DNA of 6,004 nucleotides from positions 1 to 6,004 of the forward strand of contig HF986690.1 of assembly GCA_000433175.1 (NCBI GenBank), read 5' to 3'. This DNA comes from Prevotella sp. CAG:1058 (GTDB lineage: Bacteria; Bacteroidota; Bacteroidia; Bacteroidales; Bacteroidaceae). A program made the position numbers and the translations under genes. Below, piece by piece: positions 1-4,886 of this stretch. The stretch's first letter is position 1; every line of letters begins with the position of its first letter. Under the pieces are notes generated by a model, which ran no database searches, was not told the origin of the DNA, and saw only the letters and a program-made list of their open reading frames with translations.

Positions 1-47
1 GTTCATAAATGTGTCAACTTTTGCCAGGACAAGACAATTTTATCGTG

Positions 48-485
48 TTACATTAATATTCCGTCCTCAGCAGGAGTATCGCTTGCTCCGAAGCTGTCGG
101 CCATATATTGTATGCACATTACCACCATGTTGTCTTTTCCGGTGTTGCGCATGGCGCGTTTGCCTGCCGGCGCCACGCGCACAAGGCTGCCTTCGCTTAC
201 CTGTATGGTCTCGCCGTCAACGGTGAACTCGCCTTCTCCTTTTACAATCATGTACAGCTCCTCGTGCTTTTTGTGGGCGTGCATGAACGGACTTGCCTCG
301 CCCGGAGCCATTGTTTGCAACGACATTTCCATGCCTGTGGCCTTGAGGGCTGCGCCAGTGAATACCTTTCCCTTGATTTCAACGCCATTGCCCATCGGCA
401 ATACAAACTCGTTCAGATTGTCAAACTTGCCTGCTGATACGGCTGTGTAATTGCTTCCTTCGCCTAATTTCTTTAATTCTTTCAT
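48..485 (-). CDS. Small cupin-domain protein (single cupin_2 fold)
   Basis: This 145-residue protein is one complete cupin beta-barrel with short tails. Cupin motif 1 is visible as G62, H69-x-H71, E76 and G83, giving likely metal ligands H69, H71 and E76 (H74 and E75 are nearby alternatives). Motif 2 is recognisable as G99...P106-A-G108...N114, but its usual histidine ligand is missing; A111 lies at about that place. The barrel strands include the typical ELYMIVKGEGEFTVDGE stretch. No signal peptide or membrane segment is seen, so it is probably cytoplasmic. The ATG at 483-485 directly begins the conserved N-terminal segment, but no Shine-Dalgarno sequence precedes it. The gene is transcribed away from the HxlR regulator, which probably controls it. 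The family is functionally diverse (sugar- or metabolite-binding proteins, isomerases, dioxygenases), so the substrate and reaction are unknown. The fold call is confident; a function is not assigned. Confidence 0.9.
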   Translation of the reverse strand: MKELKKLGEGSNYTAVSAGKFDNLNEFVLPMGNGVEIKGKVFTGAALKATGMEMSLQTMAPGEASPFMHAHKKHEELYMIVKGEGEFTVDGETIQVSEGSLVRVAPAGKRAMRNTGKDNMVVMCIQYMADSFGASDTPAEDGILM

Positions 486-514
486 ATTCGATAGTTTTTT
501 AGTCCTATATACAG

Positions 515-528
515 ACCCTTTGCAGGGT
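515..528 (-). other. Small hairpin in the cupin mRNA leader
   Basis: In the minus-strand transcript, 528-515 can form a 5-base-pair stem ACCCT/AGGGT closed by the loop GCAA, which is a GNRA-type tetraloop. It lies about 30 bases before the cupin start codon. No flanking T-run suggests termination. It may affect mRNA stability or be chance, since a stem this short is weak evidence. Confidence 0.25.
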
Positions 529-563
529 TGTCATTGTGGTTGTCTTTTATCTGTTTTGCAATG

Positions 564-594
564 CAAAGATACTGATAATCAGAATGTTCTGCAA
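564..594 (-). promoter_or_regulatory. Bacteroidota-type promoter for the cupin gene
   Basis: Read on the minus strand, 571-564 is TATCTTTG, an exact match to the Bacteroidota -7 element TAnnTTTG. A TTG at 594-592 lies 20 bases upstream, in the place of the -33 element. Transcription should begin near 557, giving a leader of roughly 70 bases before the ATG at 485. The match is by eye, without mapped transcripts. Confidence 0.65.
572..591. promoter_or_regulatory. Candidate operator: two overlapping palindromes in the cupin promoter spacer
   Basis: The 20 bases between the -7 and -33 elements of the cupin promoter consist of two overlapping inverted repeats. CTGATAATCAG (572-582) has 5-base arms around one central A. 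CAGAATGTTCTG (580-591) has 5-base arms around a central TG. A dimeric regulator bound here would block RNA polymerase. The divergently encoded HxlR protein is the obvious candidate, but this assignment is inference. Confidence 0.45.
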
Positions 595-615
595 GAAGTT
601 AAGTTTGCGTAATCA

Positions 616-716
616 GGTTACCCGATTGTTACCAATGGTGGTTTTCAGTGTGTTATGATTTTGTATTTTACAAAGTTTAACTCAATTAAGATTGTCGTGC
701 GCCTTCCAATGGTTAC
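616..716. promoter_or_regulatory. Repeated GGTTAC / CCAATGG elements in the cupin-hxlR intergenic region
   Basis: GGTTAC occurs at 616-621 and 711-716, and GTTACC at 628-633. CCAATGG, itself a 3-base-arm palindrome around an A, occurs at 632-638 and 706-712, exactly 74 bases apart or about seven helical turns. The distal copy abuts the -7 element of the hxlR promoter; the proximal copies lie upstream of the cupin -33 element. This fits an autoregulatory site that also serves the divergent gene, but the motifs are short and binding is not shown. Confidence 0.3.
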
Positions 717-721
717 TTTTG
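692..721 (+). promoter_or_regulatory. Bacteroidota-type promoter for the hxlR-family gene
   Basis: TACTTTTG at 714-721 matches the -7 element TAnnTTTG exactly. TTG at 692-694 lies 19 bases upstream as the -33 element. Transcription would begin near 727, leaving only about 9 bases before the ATG at 736, or about 18 before the in-frame ATG at 745. The mRNA would therefore have a very short leader without room for a Shine-Dalgarno sequence. Confidence 0.6.
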
Positions 722-735
722 TAGACTGAATAAAG

Positions 736-1116
736 ATGACAGTCATGCTGAATACTAATATTGATTACGCCCAGTTCCCAGGTTGTCCGATAAGGAATGT
801 GCTGTCGCGCATAGGCGACAAGTGGTCCATGCTTGTGCTTTACACGCTCGACAAGTATGGAGTGTTGCGCTTCAAGGACCTTATGCTTTATATACCTGAC
901 ATATCGAAAAAGATGCTTTCAACCGCCCTGAAGGTGCTTGAGGCCGACGGACTTGTTGCACGCAAGGTTTATGCCGAGGTGCCGCCACGTGTGGAATACA
1001 GGCTGACAGAGCGGGGGATGACCCTCATTCCGCTTCTTAATAATCTTATGGAATGGGCCGTATCAAATATGGACGACATACTTGAAGACAGGGAAAGGTT
1101 CGTGACGGATGAATGA
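736..1116 (+). CDS. HxlR-family winged-helix transcriptional regulator
   Basis: The 126-residue protein has the HxlR (DUF24) signature. Residues 17-30, CPIRNVLSRIGDKW, carry the conserved N-terminal Cys17 and the helix leading into the winged helix. A recognition-helix region lies at about 56-72 (ISKKMLSTALKVLEADG), a wing at about 73-90 ending in VEYRLTERG, and a C-terminal dimerisation helix at about 95-118. In YodB and HypR of Bacillus, the equivalent N-terminal Cys senses quinones, diamide or hypochlorite; whether Cys17 does so here is inference. No other cysteine is present. The gene diverges from the cupin gene across 250 bases, the usual arrangement of a regulator and its target, and repeated elements overlap its own promoter, suggesting autoregulation. 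The ATG at 736 is used; the ATG at 745 (residue 4) is an equally possible start because neither has a Shine-Dalgarno sequence. Confidence 0.92.
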   Translation: MTVMLNTNIDYAQFPGCPIRNVLSRIGDKWSMLVLYTLDKYGVLRFKDLMLYIPDISKKMLSTALKVLEADGLVARKVYAEVPPRVEYRLTERGMTLIPLLNNLMEWAVSNMDDILEDRERFVTDE

Positions 1117-1118
1117 AA

Positions 1119-1169
1119 ATGCCATGGCCTGTAACCTGCAGTCGGCTGCATGGTTACAGGCCATGGCAT
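1119..1169. terminator. Very long hairpin between convergent hxlR-family gene and nadB
   Basis: An 18-base perfect inverted repeat (1119-1136 with 1152-1169) encloses a further 5-base-pair stem, TGCAG/CTGCA (1137-1141 with 1146-1150), with loop TCGG and one bulged T at 1151. It begins two bases after the stop codon of the regulator and 27 bases beyond the nadB stop. On the minus strand it is followed by ATTTTCATT, a modest T-rich tail, so it should best terminate nadB. The plus-strand side has no clear T-run directly after the stem. A bidirectional terminator is the simplest reading. Confidence 0.7.
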
Positions 1170-1196
1170 CAATCATGATGTTTTGTACGCTGTTTC

Positions 1197-2786
1197 TTAT
1201 TTCTTATCGTAGGCGTGGAGCGGATAGTCAATCGTGAAGTGCAGTCCGCGGCATTCCTTGCGCTCGATGGCCTGGCGGGTTATGAGGTAACCTACGTTAA
1301 TCATGTTGCGCAGCTCGCAGATGTCGCGGCTTGCCTTTACACGCTTGAAGAGCGACTCCGTCTCTTCATAAAGCAGGTCGAGGCGGTCCCATGCACGCTT
1401 TAGTCGCAGGTCGCTCCTTACTATTCCTACATAGTTGCTCATGGTCTCGCACACCTCTTTGACGCTTTGCGTTATGAGAACCTTCTCTTCGTTGGTCATT
1501 GTACCTTCGTCGTTCCATTCAGGCACATTGGTGTTGAAGTCGTATTCGTCTGCGTGTGCGAGGCTGTGTTTTGCCGCAGCGTCGGCATAAACGACAGCTT
1601 CAATCAGCGAGTTGCTTGCCAGGCGGTTGCCTCCGTGCAGTCCCGTGCATGAGCATTCGCCTATCGCGTAAAGCCTGTGTATGCTCGATTCTCCGTTAAG
1701 GTCTACCTTTATGCCTCCGCACATGTAGTGTGCAGCAGGGCGTACGGGTATGTATTCTTTCGTGATGTCGATGCCGATAGACAGGCACTTCTGGTAGATG
1801 TTGGGGAAGTGGTGCTTCGTTTCCTCCGCATTTTTGTGCGTTACGTCGAGGCATACGTGGTCAAGTCCGTGTATCTTCATCTCCTTGTCTATCGCACGGG
1901 CTACTATGTCGCGCGGTGCAAGAGACAGTCGCTTGTCGTATTTCTCCATGAAAGATTCGCCCGACGGCAGTCTCAGTATGCCGCCGTAGCCGCGCATAGC
2001 CTCTGTGATGAGGTAAGCCGGATGGGTCTCGTGCGGGTTGTAGAGTGCTGTCGGGTGGAACTGTACGAACTCCATGTCCTTCACCGTACCCTTTGCACGG
2101 TAAACCATGGCTTCCCCGTCGCCGGTAGATATTATCGGGTTTGTTGTTGTCTGGTATACTGCTCCGCATCCTCCGGTACACATAAGTGTGACTTTGCTCA
2201 GGTATGTGTCCACCTTCTGGGTCTCGGGATTCAGGATGTAAGCTCCGTAGCATTCAATGTCAGGCGTGCGGCGTGTCACTTCTATGCCGAGATGGTGCTG
2301 TGTAATGATTTCCACAGCGAAGTGGTTCTCCTTTATCTCGATGTCAGGATTGGCCCTGACGGCAGCCATGAGCCCGCGCTGTATCTCGGCTCCGGTGTCG
2401 TCGGCGTGGTGCAGTATGCGGAACTCGGAGTGTCCGCCTTCGCGGTGCAGGTCGTATTCCCCGTTCTCCTTCTTGTCGAAGTTCACTCCCCACTGCACAA
2501 GTTCGCGTATCTGTTGGGGAGCGTTGCGCACCACTTGTTCCACAGCTTCACGGTCGCTAATGTAGTCTCCGGCAATCATCGTGTCTTCGATGTGCTTGTC
2601 GAAGTTGTCAACCTCCAGATTTGTTACAGATGCAACACCACCTTGGGCGAAGGCCGTGTTGGCCTCGTCGAGCGTTGTTTTGCAGATAATGCATATTTTA
2701 CCTTTATGCGCTCTTGCTACCTTGAGGGCGTAGCTCATACCGGCGACACCTGCGCCGATAATCAAATAGTCATATTTGAATACCAT
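1197..2786 (-). CDS. nadB: L-aspartate oxidase (NadB)
   Basis: NadB oxidises L-aspartate to iminoaspartate, the first step of de novo NAD synthesis, using FAD and passing electrons to oxygen or, in anaerobes, fumarate. The 529-residue protein has the family's usual length. It shows the FAD-binding GAGVAG at 11-16 after YDYLIIG, FAQGGVASV at 46-53, QFHPTAL with His244, APRD with Arg292, AAHY with His353, and GNRLASNSL with Arg388. These match E. coli NadB His244, Arg290, His351 and Arg386. The helical C-terminal domain follows to YDKK. The ATG at 2784-2786 is chosen because the flavin domain starts four residues later. An in-frame ATG at 2972 would add 62 residues encoded by repeats and promoter-like DNA with no family counterpart. 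The enzyme is cytoplasmic. nadA and nadC, its usual partners, are not in this window, so it appears monocistronic here, ending at the hairpin at 1119-1169. Confidence 0.97.
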   Translation of the reverse strand: MVFKYDYLIIGAGVAGMSYALKVARAHKGKICIICKTTLDEANTAFAQGGVASVTNLEVDNFDKHIEDTMIAGDYISDREAVEQVVRNAPQQIRELVQWGVNFDKKENGEYDLHREGGHSEFRILHHADDTGAEIQRGLMAAVRANPDIEIKENHFAVEIITQHHLGIEVTRRTPDIECYGAYILNPETQKVDTYLSKVTLMCTGGCGAVYQTTTNPIISTGDGEAMVYRAKGTVKDMEFVQFHPTALYNPHETHPAYLITEAMRGYGGILRLPSGESFMEKYDKRLSLAPRDIVARAIDKEMKIHGLDHVCLDVTHKNAEETKHHFPNIYQKCLSIGIDITKEYIPVRPAAHYMCGGIKVDLNGESSIHRLYAIGECSCTGLHGGNRLASNSLIEAVVYADAAAKHSLAHADEYDFNTNVPEWNDEGTMTNEEKVLITQSVKEVCETMSNYVGIVRSDLRLKRAWDRLDLLYEETESLFKRVKASRDICELRNMINVGYLITRQAIERKECRGLHFTIDYPLHAYDKK

Positions 2787-2799
2787 AAGAACATGTTTA

Positions 2800-2839
2800 A
2801 GTTGACAAGTCGACCAGTTGACGAGTTGACAAGGTGAAG
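2800..2839. repeat. Octamer tandem repeat AGTTGACN in the nadB leader
   Basis: Consecutive 8-base units run AGTTGACA (2800-2807), AGTCGACC (2808-2815), AGTTGACG (2816-2823), AGTTGACA (2824-2831) and a degenerate AGGTGAAG (2832-2839). On the nadB strand they read as TGTCAACT-type units just 13 bases upstream of the start codon, so they would be transcribed into the leader. I recall similar octamer arrays in intergenic DNA of Bacteroidales, often mistranslated as CQLVNxST-like peptides. Their function is unknown. Confidence 0.75.
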
Positions 2840-2919
2840 CGTTTCTTGCCAGTTTTTGGTTTTTGCGGATTAGGCTTGCCTGCTTGTCTGCTTGTTTCTT
2901 GTCTGTATAGATTTTGTTG

Positions 2920-2927
2920 CAAAAATA
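2920..2927 (-). promoter_or_regulatory. Putative nadB promoter -7 element
   Basis: Read on the minus strand, 2927-2920 is TATTTTTG, which matches TAnnTTTG. The nearest upstream TTG (2944-2942) is only 14 bases away, short of the usual 19-21, so the -33 part is poor. If used, transcription would start near 2913 and give a leader of about 125 bases that includes the octamer repeats. Confidence 0.4.
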
Positions 2928-3023
2928 ATAAGAATTTCCGACAAACGTAATGCTTGTTGCTGTTTTTGGCATGTTATGAGTATCTTTAAAGGTGAATAAT
3001 GTGCTTTTTACTGATAAAATGAC

Positions 3024-3031
3024 TAATTTTG
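3024..3031 (+). promoter_or_regulatory. Putative promoter -7 element for the PH-like gene and dacB
   Basis: TAATTTTG matches TAnnTTTG, but no TTG lies 19-21 bases upstream; the sequence there is ATGTGC. Transcription would start near 3037, only about 7 bases before the ATG at 3044. A second, imperfect candidate is TATCTTTA at 2981-2988, with TTG at 2957-2959, 21 bases upstream, which would give a leader of about 50 bases. Either could drive both downstream genes. Confidence 0.4.
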
Positions 3032-3043
3032 CAACTCAGAATT

Positions 3044-3457
3044 ATGAACCGTACTTTCCATTATAGAGTGTCGTTCCTCAACTATGCGGCCATTGTCGTT
3101 GTGGCTGCATGCGCTCTTTTTGCGTTTTGGCACAGGTCGGCGCCCAACGTTGTGCTAGGTGTCGGGCTGATGGCTGTCGTGGTGCTGATGGTTGAAAGGA
3201 TAATCCATACTTCATACGTTTTTACCGACGACGGCATGTTGGTTGTGTGCAAGGGGCGTTTCTCGCGTACTCTTACGATACGGGTTGGCGACATAGTTTC
3301 AGCAAGGATTGTCCGTGCCGGACTGTTGCCGGTTAAATATGTCCTCGTAAGGTATGGCGCCGGGCGTGAAATATCGTTGCAACCTGTGAACGACGAAGCC
3401 TTTATCAGTGAGGTAAGGCGCAGGCAGGCGCTTGTCGAAAGTGTGGAAAGTGAATAA
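3044..3457 (+). CDS. Small membrane protein with bacterial PH-like domain
   Basis: The 137-residue protein has a short N-terminus, two hydrophobic segments at about 12-29 and 34-54, and then a soluble domain at about 57-126. That domain starts SYVFTDDGMLVV and contains GRFSRTLTIRVGDIVSARIV and ISLQPVNDEAFISEVRRR. This pattern of alternating strands plus a final helix is typical of the bacterial PH-like (bPH) domains found on small membrane proteins of Bacteroidota and Firmicutes. Its molecular role is unknown. The ATG at 3044 is preferred over an in-frame TTG at 3029, which overlaps the putative -7 element and adds only five residues. No Shine-Dalgarno sequence is visible. dacB follows 19 bases after its stop, suggesting co-transcription and perhaps a role at the envelope, although that link is inference from position only. 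Confidence 0.8.
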   Translation: MNRTFHYRVSFLNYAAIVVVAACALFAFWHRSAPNVVLGVGLMAVVVLMVERIIHTSYVFTDDGMLVVCKGRFSRTLTIRVGDIVSARIVRAGLLPVKYVLVRYGAGREISLQPVNDEAFISEVRRRQALVESVESE

Positions 3458-3458
3458 C

Positions 3459-3464
3459 AGGAGG
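3459..3464 (+). promoter_or_regulatory. Consensus Shine-Dalgarno AGGAGG upstream of dacB
   Basis: AGGAGG lies two bases after the stop of the PH-like gene and 12 bases before the ATG at 3477. Strong Shine-Dalgarno sequences are uncommon in Bacteroidota. The nearer ATG at 3466-3468 is out of frame and too close (1 base). The site supports 3477 over upstream in-frame TTG or GTG codons, although the spacing is longer than ideal. Confidence 0.5.
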
Positions 3465-3476
3465 CATGAGATTAAG

Positions 3477-4772
3477 ATGACAAGAAGAAAATATAACCGC
3501 TTGACAGCTTCGGTCTGGGCAGGCGTATTATTGTTTGCGGCTTCCACGTGGAGTGCGGCTTACGGCAGGGTGGGAGGCTATTGTGCCGCGGATGGAGAAG
3601 CTGCCGACACGGCACAGGTCGATACTTTAGGCACTGACGTACTTATTTCAGAAGACGACAGGCCGTGGCCGCAGAACGTACAGTCGAGGATTGAAGGCCT
3701 GTTGCAGGACGAAATGTTCGAGACTACTACCGTAGGGATGATGGTTTACGACCTGACGGCCGACTCGGTGATATTCAAGCATAACGAGCGCCAGCTTATG
3801 CGGCCGGCCAGTTCTCTGAAGATGATGGTGGCCGTCACCGCCCTTGACCGTCTGGGCAAGGACTATGAGTATGAGACAAGACTGTTGTCTACAGGTTCAG
3901 TTGATTGCGGCGTGTTCGACGGCGACCTGTACTGCAAGGGTGGTTTCGACCCGGTTTTCAACGGAGCTGACCTTGACGTGTTCGTCGACAGTGTGCGCAG
4001 GCTCGGCATTGACACCATACGCGGCAACCTGTATGCCGACCTTTCGATGAAGGACTCTGACCGCCTGGGCGAAGGCTGGTGCTGGGACGACGACAATCCT
4101 GTGCTCACGCCGCTGCTGTTTTCAGGCGATGATGAATTCATGGAGCGTTTCCGCGACCGTCTCGGCAAGGCCGGCATAGAGGTCGAAGGCGAGATAAGGA
4201 CAGGCGATGTGCCGCGTTCGGCGCATACTTTGTGCGTGGTCAGGCGCAGGATGGACGATGTGCTGCCGCGCATGATGAAGCAAAGCGACAACCTTTATTC
4301 TGAGTCCGTGTTCTACCAATTTGCCGCTTTGGACAGTCCGTCGTCACCGGCCAGTGCCAAGAACGGCCATTTTGTCATGAACAAACTTATTAAGAAGCTC
4401 GGCTATAAGCCTTCAGACTATTATATAGCCGACGGTAGCGGCCTTTCATTGTATAATTATGTGTCGCCCGAACTCGAGGTGGCTTTCCTCAGATACGCTT
4501 TCGGCAAGGACGAAATATACGTTCCGCTTTACCAGGTCATGCCTGTTGCCGGCATCGACGGCACGCTCCGCCGGCGCATGCGCAGCGGCTATGCTACCGG
4601 CAACGTGCATGCAAAGACGGGCACGGTGACCGGGGTAAGCGCATTGGCCGGTTATTGTACGGCTGCCAACGGGCATACGCTGTGCTTCTCGATAATCAAC
4701 ATGGGGCTGCGGCGTGCGGCGACCGGCCGCAAGTTTCAGGACAAGGTGTGCGAGGCACTCTGCCGTCCGTGA
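3477..4772 (+). CDS. dacB: D-alanyl-D-alanine carboxypeptidase/endopeptidase, PBP4 type (peptidase S13)
   Basis: This 431-residue penicillin-binding protein should trim the terminal D-Ala of peptidoglycan stem peptides and cleave D-Ala-mDAP cross-links in the periplasm. All three serine-acyltransferase motifs are present: SxxK as Ser112-S-L-Lys115 within RPASSLKMM, SxN as Ser270-D-Asn272, and Lys380-Thr-Gly within HAKTGTVTG. DGSGLS at about 319-324 is also typical of S13. The long stretch between SxxK and SxN, which includes GNLYADLS, holds the extra domain that separates PBP4 from other DD-peptidases. The N-terminus is a signal peptide with basic TRRKYNR, a hydrophobic core and probable cleavage near SAAYG. 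No convincing lipobox is seen. It is somewhat shorter than E. coli DacB. The start at 3477 gives a proper signal peptide; a TTG at 3432 would overlap the upstream gene and spoil it. The gene is probably co-transcribed with the PH-like gene and ends at the hairpin at 4828-4860. Confidence 0.95.
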   Translation: MTRRKYNRLTASVWAGVLLFAASTWSAAYGRVGGYCAADGEAADTAQVDTLGTDVLISEDDRPWPQNVQSRIEGLLQDEMFETTTVGMMVYDLTADSVIFKHNERQLMRPASSLKMMVAVTALDRLGKDYEYETRLLSTGSVDCGVFDGDLYCKGGFDPVFNGADLDVFVDSVRRLGIDTIRGNLYADLSMKDSDRLGEGWCWDDDNPVLTPLLFSGDDEFMERFRDRLGKAGIEVEGEIRTGDVPRSAHTLCVVRRRMDDVLPRMMKQSDNLYSESVFYQFAALDSPSSPASAKNGHFVMNKLIKKLGYKPSDYYIADGSGLSLYNYVSPELEVAFLRYAFGKDEIYVPLYQVMPVAGIDGTLRRRMRSGYATGNVHAKTGTVTGVSALAGYCTAANGHTLCFSIINMGLRRAATGRKFQDKVCEALCRP

Positions 4773-4827
4773 GCCGGTAAGGCTGCCGCCGATAGTGCAG
4801 GTGCTTGTCAAACAGGGTGTAAAAACA

Positions 4828-4860
4828 AAGCCCGGACAGACTGAATGTCTGTCCGGGCTT
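4828..4860. terminator. Bidirectional rho-independent terminator between dacB and pepD
   Basis: AAGCCCGGACAGA (4828-4840) pairs perfectly with 4848-4860, and C4841-G4847 extends the stem to 14 pairs around the loop TGAAT. On the plus strand it ends in CTTCTTTAT. On the minus strand it is followed by GTTTTTAC, the better T-run. It sits between convergent dacB and pepD and can serve both. Confidence 0.88.
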
Positions 4861-4886
4861 CTTTATGTAATGCCTTGTTGCGGCTT

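Noticed and set aside
1..47. Possible terminator or gene at the left edge
   Set aside because: No stem with a T-run and no supported coding frame is visible in the 47 bases beyond the cupin stop.
1677..2837. A 386-codon open frame on the plus strand antisense to nadB
   Set aside because: It lies almost wholly opposite well-conserved nadB. Its product is rich in Val, Cys, Tyr and Arg with no recognisable domain, and its length is explained by codon bias on the coding strand.
2800..2839. CRISPR-like array
   Set aside because: Units are 8 bases in direct tandem with no spacers, so it is a simple tandem repeat.
3029..3043. TTG start adding five residues to the PH-like protein
   Set aside because: The TTG overlaps the putative -7 element, and an ATG follows five codons later at the natural N-terminus.
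3466..3468. ATG one base after AGGAGG
   Set aside because: It is out of frame with dacB and too close to the Shine-Dalgarno sequence to be used.
3432..3476. TTG start for dacB overlapping the preceding gene
   Set aside because: It would place 15 polar residues before the signal peptide. The ATG at 3477 after AGGAGG gives a normal secreted-protein N-terminus.
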